Positions 46,478 to 55,508 of a stretch of 64,000 bases of DNA are shown piece by piece (the first letter of the stretch is position 1; each line of letters begins with the position of its first letter). The position numbers were made by a program, and so were the translations under genes. The notes under the pieces are model-generated. The model was not told where the DNA came from and made no database searches. It worked only from the letters and a program-made list of their open reading frames with translations. The stretch covers positions 1-64,000 of the forward strand of contig JAQXVF010000001.1 in the NCBI GenBank assembly GCA_029224785.1. Reading direction: 5' to 3'. Origin of the DNA: Bacillota bacterium. GTDB taxonomy: Bacteria > Bacillota > Clostridia > Oscillospirales > Oscillospiraceae.

Positions 46478-47089
46478 TCACTCCTTCTTCCGATATATGG
46501 ATTTCCAGAATTGAATCAGCCTGCAAAAGTCCTGCTCCATCCGGCACCGGTCCACTCTGTCTCCCTGAGTCATTTCCCAGAGATAGCCTTCCGATGCCCA
46601 ATACATTTCCCGGCACATCATTTCCAGATCCAGTCCGGGCCGAAAATCCTCCGGGTCCAGCCTTGCCAGGGTGCCGGAGGCGCCTGCCGTCACTTTTTTC
46701 CGATAGTTCCGCTGTACCTCCGGGCGGACCGCCTCGTCCTTTTCGTAAAATGCCCGGATGGCAAATTGGGCGACGTGAGGGTACTGCTCCATGATCCGGA
46801 TCTTGGCAACCATCCCCCGTTCCATCATCTCGAACAGGTCATCTGTTTCCCGGCACCGGTGTTCCTCCAGGTATCTTTCTGTGATCTCCGACGCCTTCTC
46901 CCACAAAAACAGGTACAGTTCTTTCTTGTTGCGGAAGTAGAAAAACAGCAGCGATTTGCTGATCCCCGCCGCATCTGCGATCTCCTGCATGGAGCATTTC
47001 CTGTATGGACTCCCCGAAAACACCCGGAACCCCCCGTTGATGATCCTCTGCAGTTTTTCCTCCGGCAAACGGAAAAACTTCTCGTTCAT
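46478..47089 (-). CDS. TetR family transcriptional regulator
   Basis: A 203-aa repressor with an N-terminal helix-turn-helix (about 8-55, CSMQEIADAAGISKSLLFFYFRNKKEL) and a large C-terminal ligand domain. ATG 47089 is preferred because AGGAGGG is seven bases upstream; an earlier ATG touches that site. A 13-bp dyad just upstream is a likely operator, so it probably represses itself and the ABC exporter genes that follow in the same unit. Confidence 0.92.
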   Translation of the reverse strand: MNEKFFRLPEEKLQRIINGGFRVFSGSPYRKCSMQEIADAAGISKSLLFFYFRNKKELYLFLWEKASEITERYLEEHRCRETDDLFEMMERGMVAKIRIMEQYPHVAQFAIRAFYEKDEAVRPEVQRNYRKKVTAGASGTLARLDPEDFRPGLDLEMMCREMYWASEGYLWEMTQGDRVDRCRMEQDFCRLIQFWKSIYRKKE

Positions 47090-47102
47090 AGCCATCCCTC
47101 CT

Positions 47103-47115
47103 GACCGAACCGGTC
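47103..47115 (-). promoter_or_regulatory. Likely TetR operator
   Basis: GACCG-AAC-CGGTC dyad located between a TATAAT (minus strand, about 47128-47123) and the tetR start codon. Short dyads at this position are typical autoregulatory sites of TetR repressors. Confidence 0.55.
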
Positions 47116-47239
47116 AATACTCATTATACTCCATTGACCATTTGGGGGAAGACCCTATTTGGCCTTTTCTGTTCCGATTGTAAACCATCCGCCAGGGGGA
47201 ATGTCAAGAAGAATATCTCTTTTTCGCAGAACACCCGCA

Positions 47240-47268
47240 TTGACAATGACGTGCTGCCTTTCTATAAT
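47240..47268 (+). promoter_or_regulatory. Consensus promoter of the GNAT gene
   Basis: Exact TTGACA (47240-47245), 17-base spacer, exact TATAAT (47263-47268), 22 bases before the ATG. Confidence 0.85.
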
Positions 47269-47290
47269 GGAAAAAACGGAGGTGACTTCC

Positions 47291-47848
47291 ATGCGTTACG
47301 AAAAAACCGTGATTCTGAAGAACGGAAAAACCTGTCTTCTCCGCGGGGCCGACGGAGACGATGCCGGAGCCGTGTATTCGGTTTTCGTGCAAACCCACGC
47401 CCAGACGGATTTTCTGCTGAGCTATCCGGATGAGATCACCATGACCGAGGAGGAAGAACGGCAGTATCTGGAGGAGCAGGCGAAGAGCAGCAATTCTATT
47501 GAGATCTGCGCTTATGTGGATGGCATCCCGGCAGGCACCGGTGGAATCTCCCCCGTAGGGACCTGCAGCAAGCTTGCCCACCGGGCTTCCTTCGGTGTTG
47601 CAGTGGACAAGTCCTTCTGGGGATTGGGCATTGGCCGTGCGCTGACACAGGCCAGCCTGGAATGCGCGAAAGCAGCCGGGTATTCCCAGGTAGAGCTGGA
47701 TGTGGTTGCGGAGAACCAGTCCGCCTGCAGCCTGTACCGCAGTCTGGGCTTCCGGGAATACGGCCGGAATCCCAAGGGCTTTCGCTCCCGCTCCGGCCAA
47801 TGGCAGGAGCTGATCCTGATGTATCTGGATCTGGATGATCTGCATTAA
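47291..47848 (+). CDS. GNAT family N-acetyltransferase
   Basis: A 185-aa acetyltransferase of unknown substrate. The acetyl-CoA site is seen in GVAVDKSFWGLGIGRALTQASLECAKAAG (about 95-125; the Q/RxxGxG/A-like loop reads WGLGIG). The C-terminal AENQSACSLYRSLGFREYG follows the pattern of RimI/RimJ-like enzymes. The frame is open 132 bases upstream, but ATG 47291 has GGAGGTGAC and a perfect promoter. Could act on proteins, amines or antibiotics. Confidence 0.9.
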   Translation: MRYEKTVILKNGKTCLLRGADGDDAGAVYSVFVQTHAQTDFLLSYPDEITMTEEEERQYLEEQAKSSNSIEICAYVDGIPAGTGGISPVGTCSKLAHRASFGVAVDKSFWGLGIGRALTQASLECAKAAGYSQVELDVVAENQSACSLYRSLGFREYGRNPKGFRSRSGQWQELILMYLDLDDLH

Positions 47849-47880
47849 TGGCACAGATTCAAGCATCTTCCATCATGCGA

Positions 47881-47920
47881 AGCACCCCCGATGGCTTTTC
47901 CATCGGGGGTGCTGTGATCT
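47881..47920 (+). terminator. Terminator after the GNAT gene
   Basis: AGCACCCCCGATGG (47881-47894) pairs perfectly with 47900-47913 over a five-base loop; GTGATCTTT follows. A second hairpin (47925-47952) lies between it and the convergent TraB gene. Confidence 0.7.
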
Positions 47921-47977
47921 TTCAGAGGCGGAGCGGATACCCACTCCGCCTCATGATTGAATTCTCGTAATCTGCTC

Positions 47978-49774
47978 TCACCGACTGAATTCTACCAGTT
48001 CCACGGTGTATCCCGCTTCCCGCAGGCCATCTACCAGGTTCTGGTCTCCCAGGACGTGGGCCAGGCCCACGCAGTAGAAGATTACTCTGCCGCTTTCCAG
48101 GAAATCGATGGCCTTCTGCAGCATCAGGGGATTCCGGTCCCCGATCATGTAGGTATCGTATTCCTGGTTCAGCGTCTCCATTTCCTCCTCGGTGTATCCC
48201 TCGGGGATCCATTCGTCCTCCGGATCCTCCTGGTCTTCCTCTTGGAAATAGGCAATAATCTCGGCTTCGTCGCCTCTGCACCAGATCTCAAACATTTCCA
48301 GGCAGGAATCCAGATATTCCACCGGATCCTGCTCCAGGCTGCTGATCAGCAGAAGCTGCTGCAGCCGGTCGGAACAGCCCAATCCGATTGCCAGGTGGTC
48401 TTCAAACGCTTCCAGGCTGATGACCTCTTTCTCCTGGGCATAGGCCCGGCTGATCAGACGGGAATCCACGCCGAAATCGTACTTCAGCTCACACAGATCC
48501 ATCAGGGAGTTGTCTAATTCAGAGGACCACACCGCTGCGGTCAGACTGTCCAGATAGAATCGGTACAGGCCGGCGCGCTTCATGGCCTCCACCGCGTCCT
48601 CATAAACGGACTCCTCGATATGATCGGTGATCTCACTGCCGTCCTCATAGTAGAAGTTGCCCCGCATTTCGTCGGCGAACTCCTCGTCCTCGTCCATCAG
48701 CCGGCTCATCCGCTCCGTGTCCACTTCCACTGCCAGGGCATCCGCATTGTCGAAGGCCTGATACAGCTCCTCCGGCAGGTAGCTGGTCCGTTCGTCACCG
48801 ATGTGGATGGTTCCCAGCAGCCACATCTCCTGACCGGACTGTCCGGTCACATGATAGAACACAGGCGTTGCCTTTTCCTCCGGCTCCGCTACGGGGCCGT
48901 CGGTATCGGTGATCTCCTTGTAGGCCGAGTAGCTGTCCGGCTCCACCTGAAGAAAGAAATCATAGATCTGGGGAATGGTCTCCCCTTCGTACGCATACTC
49001 GAACGTAATGTTCTCGTTAAAGGCCAGCAGGGCTCCCGTTGCCTTATCCACCAGCGCATAACCGCCGGCACTGGTCAGGGCATGGCTTTCGGTGAGAACA
49101 TCCACCGCTTTCCGGTTGATGCCCACCGCATCGCAGAAGAAGTCCGCCAGCTTGGTGTAGGCATCCTCGCCGTATGTAAACGCCATGTAATACCGGCTTC
49201 CCAGATCCTCCACCGTCACGTCGGAAACATATTCCCACCGAACGGTCAGATCGTCCAGCTCCTTCAGAAAGCTCTTTTCCAGATTCGCCGGATCCAGGGA
49301 GTCGTCCTCATAGGACTCTTCCGTATCATCCCGGAAATACGTATACAGCCCATCCTTGTAGGTCTCGGTGACGGTAAACTCCGTAATCTCCCCGCCTGTG
49401 TTTTCCGTGATGTTCTGTTCCAACTTGCCGATGTAGTCCGCTCCATGGCCATAACTGTACAGGCTGTTGCTGACCTCCGCCACATATCCGGCCAGATATG
49501 CCAGATACAGCGTATCGGAATAATAGGAATAGGTGTGGGATTCGAGCGCCTTGGCCAAAGCACCTGCCACCAGCTCTTCCGGTTCGGGAATCGGAGGCTC
49601 CGTTTCCTCCGAAGGCTCTGTCGCAGGCTCTGTGGGTGCAAAGGTGGCCTCCGTTGTGCTTTCCGAAGGGGCTGCCGTGGTCTCCGTGGTCACCGCCGGG
49701 CCTGCTTTTCCGCCGCAGGCCGTCACAGACAGGCAAATTGCAAGTACAAGCACGATGCAGATCGTTTTTTTCAT
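47978..49774 (-). CDS. TraB/GumN family lipoprotein
   Basis: A 598-aa predicted lipoprotein anchored outside the membrane. It starts with a lipoprotein signal ending SVTAC (Cys20), then a Thr/Ser/Glu-rich linker (about 25-75). A region of unknown function covers about 80-300. The TraB/GumN domain (about 310-598) has WLLGTIHIGDE and a C-terminal VGLAHVLGDQNLVDGLREAGYTV, the GxxH motifs of this Tiki-like putative metalloprotease family. Most relatives are about 280-350 aa, so the N-terminal extension is unusual. ATG 49774 chosen because it opens the signal peptide. It stands alone downstream of ftsH. Confidence 0.85.
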   Translation of the reverse strand: MKKTICIVLVLAICLSVTACGGKAGPAVTTETTAAPSESTTEATFAPTEPATEPSEETEPPIPEPEELVAGALAKALESHTYSYYSDTLYLAYLAGYVAEVSNSLYSYGHGADYIGKLEQNITENTGGEITEFTVTETYKDGLYTYFRDDTEESYEDDSLDPANLEKSFLKELDDLTVRWEYVSDVTVEDLGSRYYMAFTYGEDAYTKLADFFCDAVGINRKAVDVLTESHALTSAGGYALVDKATGALLAFNENITFEYAYEGETIPQIYDFFLQVEPDSYSAYKEITDTDGPVAEPEEKATPVFYHVTGQSGQEMWLLGTIHIGDERTSYLPEELYQAFDNADALAVEVDTERMSRLMDEDEEFADEMRGNFYYEDGSEITDHIEESVYEDAVEAMKRAGLYRFYLDSLTAAVWSSELDNSLMDLCELKYDFGVDSRLISRAYAQEKEVISLEAFEDHLAIGLGCSDRLQQLLLISSLEQDPVEYLDSCLEMFEIWCRGDEAEIIAYFQEEDQEDPEDEWIPEGYTEEEMETLNQEYDTYMIGDRNPLMLQKAIDFLESGRVIFYCVGLAHVLGDQNLVDGLREAGYTVELVEFSR

Positions 49775-49922
49775 AGTACCCAGTCCTTTCCTTTGTATCT
49801 GCCTTCCAAAAACGGCAGCGTGGGGCTGTATATGCTCAGTATACCGTATTCCCCGGAAAAACACAAGAAAATGTGTTAATCTTTCATGTTTTCCCAAATC
49901 TGCCAACTTTGGGGAAGTAATT

Positions 49923-49946
49923 CAGCCGCTGCCACGGCAGCGGCTG
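49923..49946 (-). terminator. Probable terminator of ftsH
   Basis: CAGCCGCTGCC (49923-49933) pairs perfectly with 49936-49946, and flanking GTAATTCA/TGAATTAC bases extend the stem. The T tract is poor, so termination strength is uncertain. Confidence 0.5.
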
Positions 49947-49951
49947 ATGAA

Positions 49952-51844
49952 TTACAGGGAATCGGCCTTTTCGGAGGGAGAACGCTCTGCCTCTCCTTCA
50001 AAGAAGGAGACAGCGGAAGCTTCTTCAATGGGCCGGCCTTCCATGCAGGCCCGGAACTGTTCTCCGGTCATGGTTTCCTTCTCCATCAGGAAACGGGCCA
50101 CCTGCTTCAGCTTTTCCCCATCTCTCGTCAGAATCTCCTGACACTGGCGGTACGCCTTGTCTATGAGCAGCTTCACCTGCTCGTCAATGATCCCGGCTAC
50201 CTGCTCGGAATAGCCCTTGGTCTTTTCGTAGTCTCTGCCGATGAACACCTCGTCATCGCTGAGATAGGAGACGGTACCCAGCTTATCGTTCATACCGTAC
50301 TGGGCCACCATGCTGCGGGCCAGCTTGGAAGCACGGTCGATGTCGTTGGAAGCACCTGTGGAAATGTCATGGAGGAACAGAGCCTCCGCCACCCGTCCGC
50401 CCAGAAGTCCCACGATGTTTTCGTACATCTCATTGCGGGTCATATGGGTGCTTTCCTCCCGGGGCATACTCCAGGTCAGTCCCAGGGCCTGGCCTCTGGG
50501 AATAATGGAGATCTGGGTCACCGGGTCATGGGTGGGCAGGCTGTACATAGCCACGGCATGACCTGCCTCATGGACGGCAGTCAGCCACCGGTCCTTCTCC
50601 AGCCGCATACGGCTGCGCTTTTCCGGGCCGGCAAGGATCTTCATCATAGCCTCGTTCAGGTCTTCCATGGTCAGCACCGGTCGATTGTTCCGGATCGCCA
50701 GGATCGCTGCCTCGTTGAGAAGATTTGCCAGGTCCGCTCCGGTAAAACCGGAGGTCCGGGCAGCAACCGTCTTCAGATCCACGGAGCCGTCCAGCCGTTT
50801 CCCTCTGGCATGGACCTTCAGGATCTCTTCGCGGCCCTTGGCATCCGGGGCGCCCACATAGATCTGCCGGTCAAACCGGCCGGGACGCAGCAGCGCCTTG
50901 TCCAGAATGTCCGGACGGTTGGTAGCCGCCATGACGATGACGCCCTCGTTCTTGCCGAAGCCGTCCATCTCCACCAGAAGCTGGTTCAGGGTCTGCTCCC
51001 GTTCGTCGTGGCCGCCGCCCAGACCGGAACCGCGTTTCCGGCCCACCGCATCGATCTCGTCAATGAAAATGATGGCGGGGGCTGACTTCTTCGCCTGGTC
51101 AAACAGGTCCCGAACCCGGCTCGCACCGACGCCCACATACATCTCCATGAAATCCGAGCCGGAAATGGACAGGAACTGGACGCCTGCCTCCCCGGCCACT
51201 GCCCGTGCCAGCAGGGTCTTGCCGGTGCCCGGAGGGCCCACCAGCAGGATGCCGTGGGGGATCTTGGCGCCGATGGCGGTGTATTTATCCGGATTCCGGA
51301 GGAAATCCACCACTTCCTGAAGCTCTTTCTTCTCTTCCTCCGCACCGGCCACATCCTGGAAGGTGGCAGGCTTACCGTCGGCACCCAGACTGACCCGGGC
51401 TTTGCCGAAGTTGTTCATGGGATTGGAATTGTTCATCCGCCCCACCAGCACCAGCCAGAGGAACAGCAGAACCAGGCCCACCAGCAGGGCAGGCAGCACA
51501 TAATCATAGGGACTTCTTTCCTCTGCGGGAATGAAGTCGTAGGAAAGCAGGATGCCGTCCGTCTTCTGCCGGGTGATCATCGGCATCATTTCCTCCCGGA
51601 AGCTGGCCTCATCGGAGAGGTTGGCAACCAGGGTGGTTTTTCCGTTTACGTTTTCCCAAAGCTCCATGGAGATCAGGTGATCCTTCACCACAAAGCTCTT
51701 CACCTTTTCCTGTTCAAAAAGGTCCACCACCTGGGAGTAGCTCAGGCCGTCGGTGCGGCTGTCAAAAATGCCCAACACCCAGGAAAAAGCGGTGATCAGC
51801 ACCACCGCATAGACAACGGTAACAAGGATTCTGCGATTATTCAA
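49952..51844 (-). CDS. ftsH: ATP-dependent zinc metalloprotease FtsH
   Basis: Membrane AAA+ protease for quality control (630 aa). It has an N-terminal helix, an extracytoplasmic domain (about 30-115), a second helix, an AAA+ domain with GPPGTGKT and [13 protein letters not shown], and the protease domain with HEAGH. The probable start is TTG at 51844, six bases after GGAGG; there is no better ATG upstream. It follows hpt by 11 bases in the tilS-hpt-ftsH order known from Firmicutes. Confidence 0.96.
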   Translation of the reverse strand: MNNRRILVTVVYAVVLITAFSWVLGIFDSRTDGLSYSQVVDLFEQEKVKSFVVKDHLISMELWENVNGKTTLVANLSDEASFREEMMPMITRQKTDGILLSYDFIPAEERSPYDYVLPALLVGLVLLFLWLVLVGRMNNSNPMNNFGKARVSLGADGKPATFQDVAGAEEEKKELQEVVDFLRNPDKYTAIGAKIPHGILLVGPPGTGKTLLARAVAGEAGVQFLSISGSDFMEMYVGVGASRVRDLFDQAKKSAPAIIFIDEIDAVGRKRGSGLGGGHDEREQTLNQLLVEMDGFGKNEGVIVMAATNRPDILDKALLRPGRFDRQIYVGAPDAKGREEILKVHARGKRLDGSVDLKTVAARTSGFTGADLANLLNEAAILAIRNNRPVLTMEDLNEAMMKILAGPEKRSRMRLEKDRWLTAVHEAGHAVAMYSLPTHDPVTQISIIPRGQALGLTWSMPREESTHMTRNEMYENIVGLLGGRVAEALFLHDISTGASNDIDRASKLARSMVAQYGMNDKLGTVSYLSDDEVFIGRDYEKTKGYSEQVAGIIDEQVKLLIDKAYRQCQEILTRDGEKLKQVARFLMEKETMTGEQFRACMEGRPIEEASAVSFFEGEAERSPSEKADSL

Positions 51845-51855
51845 TGGGTGCCTCC

Positions 51856-52395
51856 TTACAGATATGCTTCCGGCTTCAGAATGCCCACATAGGGAAGATT
51901 CCGGTACTGCTCCCGGTAATCCAGGCCATAGCCCACCACAAACTCGTTGGGGATCACAAAGCCCACATAATCCGGCTTGACGGTCACGCCGGATCTGCGG
52001 CGTTCCGGCTTATCCAGAAGTGTGCAGATCTTCAGCGAAGCAGGCTCCTTGGCCAGCAGATGGTCATAGGTAAACTGCAGGGAGCTTCCGGTGTCAAATA
52101 TATCCTCCAGAATCACCACATGACGGCCCTTGATGTCCTCGGAAACGTCTCTCTTGACCACCATATTCCCGGTGGATTCCGTTCCGGCATAGGAGGAAAT
52201 CCACATGAAATCGATCTGGCAGGGCACCCGGATTTTTCGAATCACATCCGAAAAGAACACCACAACACCCTTCAGGACGCCGACAAAAATCGGATTCTTC
52301 CCCTCATAATCCCGGCTGAGCCGGTCCCCCAGCTCTGCCACCTTGGCTGCGATCTCCTCTTCGCTCAGCAGGACACGCAAAATTTCTTCTTCCAT
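51856..52395 (-). CDS. hpt: Hypoxanthine phosphoribosyltransferase
   Basis: Purine salvage enzyme (179 aa) using PRPP. The PRPP loop reads VVILEDIFDTGSSL (about 100-113), and YAGTESTG covers the flexible active-site loop. KPDYVGFVIPNEFVVGYGLDY is typical of the family. Located between tilS and ftsH. Confidence 0.96.
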   Translation of the reverse strand: MEEEILRVLLSEEEIAAKVAELGDRLSRDYEGKNPIFVGVLKGVVVFFSDVIRKIRVPCQIDFMWISSYAGTESTGNMVVKRDVSEDIKGRHVVILEDIFDTGSSLQFTYDHLLAKEPASLKICTLLDKPERRRSGVTVKPDYVGFVIPNEFVVGYGLDYREQYRNLPYVGILKPEAYL

Positions 52396-52406
52396 TTTTT
52401 CCTCCG

Positions 52407-53693
52407 TTATTCTGTATCATTCTCTCGATCCGCCGGCAAAAAGAGGATCTCCGCCGCCGGGAGGTTCTTTTGAATTCGGTCCAGATTTCCGCCGATGCCG
52501 AAAACGGCAATGATGCCGGCATCATCCTCCGCCACCGGGATCCGGCAGCGCAGATGAGCCGGGATCTTCCGGTCAATCATCAGCTTCTTCAGTGTTTTGG
52601 TCCCGCCGGGAAGGCGGATGGTGTCTCCTGTTTTCCGGCTGCGCAAACGGATCTGTCCGCAGGGAGAAAAGGGGATCCTGTCTGTTCCGCTGCAGATCTC
52701 ATGGGCCTGACGGCAGATTACAGACACGTTCCACTCCGGAACGGTCAGCGTTTCGCCCACATTCAGGAGATACTCTCTGTTTTCCTCCGGCTCCGGCAAA
52801 GCCTCCAGCCTGCCGTACACCCTGCCAAGGGTCACACCCCCGGGAAAGGAAGCCCGGGCCGAGGGATTCTCCGAAAAAACCAGCCGGTCCGCCAAACGCA
52901 GATGCTCTGCCTCCGGTTCCCGGACGCCGTTTTCCTTCAGCAGCTTCTCCAGCGCCCGGTACCGAACCGGCATCGGCAAAGTGCGCAGCGCTGCACAATC
53001 GCCTCCTGCCGTTTCCGCCGTCTGCGACAGAAACGCTTCGTCCTCCCGCAGAAGCAGCGCCATCCGGGAGACATTTCCCGAAAACCGGGGATTTTCCTGC
53101 TGAAGCAGCGGCAGCACCCCATGACGGATCCGATTGCGCAGGAACGTATCAGACGCGTTGCTGCTGTCCTCCACGTGAGGGATGAAATACTCCTTCAGAA
53201 ACCGGTCCACTTCTTCCCGGGTCACCGTCAGCATGGGGCGAATCAGGTTTCCCCGGCTGGGAGCGATTCCTCCCAGCCCTTTCAGACCGGTTCCGCGGAC
53301 CAGATGCATCAGAACCGTTTCCGCGTTGTCATCCGCCGTGTGGGCTGTGGCGACTTTTCCGTCCAGAGAAGAGAAAAATCCGTATCTTGCTTCCCTGGCG
53401 GCAGCCTCCAGTCCCTTCTTCCCCGGCAGCACCTCTGCCTCGCCGCATAGAAACGGGATCCCATGTCCGGCACAGAAGTCCCGGACAAATGCCTGATCCC
53501 GATCCGATTCCTCATGGCGAAGATGGTGATTGAAATGGGCGGCAGACACGGAAATACCCAGATTTTTCCGCAGCAGGACCATGCACCACAGCAGCGCCAT
53601 GGAATCCGCCCCGCCGGACACGGCGCAGATCACATGATCTCCGGGAGCCACAAGATGGCGGCTGCGGAGAAACCCGGCAACTTTATTCAGCAT
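52407..53693 (-). CDS. tilS: tRNA(Ile)-lysidine synthase
   Basis: Modifies C34 of the tRNA-Ile that reads AUA. The 428-aa enzyme has the PP-loop AVSGGADSMAL near residues 24-34, HFNHHLRHEESDRDQAF, the N-type ATPase domain, and TilS substrate-binding and C-terminal domains. It overlaps the end of dnaB by 11 bases and precedes hpt by 11. Confidence 0.95.
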   Translation of the reverse strand: MLNKVAGFLRSRHLVAPGDHVICAVSGGADSMALLWCMVLLRKNLGISVSAAHFNHHLRHEESDRDQAFVRDFCAGHGIPFLCGEAEVLPGKKGLEAAAREARYGFFSSLDGKVATAHTADDNAETVLMHLVRGTGLKGLGGIAPSRGNLIRPMLTVTREEVDRFLKEYFIPHVEDSSNASDTFLRNRIRHGVLPLLQQENPRFSGNVSRMALLLREDEAFLSQTAETAGGDCAALRTLPMPVRYRALEKLLKENGVREPEAEHLRLADRLVFSENPSARASFPGGVTLGRVYGRLEALPEPEENREYLLNVGETLTVPEWNVSVICRQAHEICSGTDRIPFSPCGQIRLRSRKTGDTIRLPGGTKTLKKLMIDRKIPAHLRCRIPVAEDDAGIIAVFGIGGNLDRIQKNLPAAEILFLPADRENDTE

Positions 53694-55020
53694 GCTTCCA
53701 CTCCCTGTCGGTAAAGGTGGTATACTGCGGAATCCATTGCAGCTTCACGGTACCGGTCTCTCCGTGACGGTTTTTGGAGACGATGCACTCCGCCACGTTC
53801 TTTTCTTCGGAATTGGGATTATAGTAGTCGTCCCGGTAGAGGAACAGGACTTCGTCTGCATCCTGCTCGATGGCGCCGGATTCCCGCAGATCCGACAGGA
53901 TCGGACGCTTATCCTGCCGACCTTCCGTAGCACGGGACAACTGGCTCAGGCAGATTACGGGAACATTCAGCTCCTTGGCCATAATCTTCAGCGCCCGGGA
54001 AATCTCGCCCACGATGGTGACACGGTTTCCATCGTTTTTGCCGTAGCCGGAGCCGGTCATCAACTGCAGGTAATCGATGATTACCAGGCCCAGGTTATCC
54101 AGCCGTCGGCACTTGGCATTCATTTCCGCAACGGTGATGGAAGGGTTGTCATCCACCCGGATGTCGGTCTGGCTCAGGGCCGCAGCCGCCTGGCAGAGCT
54201 TTCCCCACTCCTCATCCGTCAACTTACCGGTGGCCAGCTTCTGGCTGTCCACAAAACTCTCTCCGGAGATCAGACGCATGGCAAGCTGCTCCCGGGACAT
54301 TTCCAGGGAGAAGAACGCCACGGTTTTTTTGTATTTTTTGGCCACGCTCAGGCCGATATTCAGGGCAAAGGAGGTTTTCCCCATGGCAGGACGGGCGGCA
54401 ATCAGAAGCAAATCGGACTTGTTCAGGCCGTTGATTTTGCTGTCCAGGTCCCGCAGTCCGGTGGACAGGCCGGGAATGGCAGAGTCGGAAAGGCTCAGCT
54501 CCCGCAAGTGATCAAACACCTTGTGCAGCACCGGGCCGATATGTTCCAGACTGTCCCCTCTTTCCCCTTTTCGCAGGGCGTAGATCTTCTTCTCCGCGCT
54601 TTCCAGCATTTCCGCAGGGGTTCCCACCTGGGAATACACCGTATCGGAGATCTCCCGGGCTGCCTGGGCAAGGCCGCGAAGCATGGACTTATCCCGGACG
54701 ATATTGGCATACTGCACCACGTTGGCAGCCGTAGGCGTGATTTCCATTAGCTGCACCAGATAGTTCGGCAGCACGTCCTGATAGGTGCCGTTTTCCTTCA
54801 TTTTGTTGAGCACCGTCACCGGATCGATCTGCTGGGAGAAGTTGAACATGGAATACATGGTCTCATAGATCGCCCGGTTCTGCTCCTGATAAAAGTCCTC
54901 CGGTCTCAGAATGCCCACCACCTCGGCAAAGCACTTATCCTCCATCAGGATGGCACCCAAAACGGCCTGTTCAGCCTCCAGCGACTGGGGCTGCTGCCGG
55001 GGGATCAGCTCTTCTTCCAT
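53683..55020 (-). CDS. dnaB: Replicative DNA helicase DnaB (DnaC of Bacillus)
   Basis: Hexameric helicase at the replication fork (445 aa). It has an N-terminal collar domain (PQSLEAEQAVLGAILM), a RecA-like domain with AARPAMGKTSFALN (about 210-223), Walker B LVIIDYLQLM and SQLSRATEGRQDKRPILSDLRESGAIEQDAD-type region. No intein is present. It follows rplI by 33 bases with AAAGGAGG before its ATG. Confidence 0.97.
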   Translation of the reverse strand: MEEELIPRQQPQSLEAEQAVLGAILMEDKCFAEVVGILRPEDFYQEQNRAIYETMYSMFNFSQQIDPVTVLNKMKENGTYQDVLPNYLVQLMEITPTAANVVQYANIVRDKSMLRGLAQAAREISDTVYSQVGTPAEMLESAEKKIYALRKGERGDSLEHIGPVLHKVFDHLRELSLSDSAIPGLSTGLRDLDSKINGLNKSDLLLIAARPAMGKTSFALNIGLSVAKKYKKTVAFFSLEMSREQLAMRLISGESFVDSQKLATGKLTDEEWGKLCQAAAALSQTDIRVDDNPSITVAEMNAKCRRLDNLGLVIIDYLQLMTGSGYGKNDGNRVTIVGEISRALKIMAKELNVPVICLSQLSRATEGRQDKRPILSDLRESGAIEQDADEVLFLYRDDYYNPNSEEKNVAECIVSKNRHGETGTVKLQWIPQYTTFTDREWKHAE

Positions 55021-55053
55021 ATTCTTCCTCCTTTCTCTTTCTTTTGCGGAGAG

Positions 55054-55503
55054 TTATTTCCCTTCTTCGATCTTCACCGTAAGCTGCTGGCTGATCTCGT
55101 AGCCCAGCTTACAGGTCACCGTGTAGGTGCCTACGTTCTTGATGGGGTCAGACAGGACGATCTTCCGCTTATCCAGCACAATGCCGGACTGGGCCTTCAG
55201 CGCATCGGCAATTTCCTGGTTTGTCACGGAGCCGAACAGCCGGCCGTTTCCGCCTCCCTTGGCCGTTACGGTCAGGGTCATATTCTTCAGCTTCCCGGCG
55301 GTTTCCAGAGCGGCGGCGCGCTCCTTGGCAGCTTTTTCCGCAGCAGCCTTATCGTTCATCCGCATGGTATTGACCGCATCGGCAGTTGCCTCTATAGCCA
55401 TTTTCCGGGGCAGCATATAGTTGCGGGCATATCCGTCGGAGACCTCCAGCATCTGGCCCTTCTTTCCCTTGCCCTTCACATCCTGCAGCAAAATCACTTT
55501 CAT
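55054..55503 (-). CDS. rplI: 50S ribosomal protein L9
   Basis: A 149-aa L9 with the N-terminal rRNA-binding domain ([29 protein letters not shown]-type start), a long connecting helix rich in Ala/Lys, and a C-terminal domain. ATG 55503 after AAGGA; the TTG upstream is less likely. It sits between gdpP and dnaB, the standard Firmicutes order. Confidence 0.96.
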   Translation of the reverse strand: MKVILLQDVKGKGKKGQMLEVSDGYARNYMLPRKMAIEATADAVNTMRMNDKAAAEKAAKERAAALETAGKLKNMTLTVTAKGGGNGRLFGSVTNQEIADALKAQSGIVLDKRKIVLSDPIKNVGTYTVTCKLGYEISQQLTVKIEEGK

Positions 55504-55508
55504 ATTCT

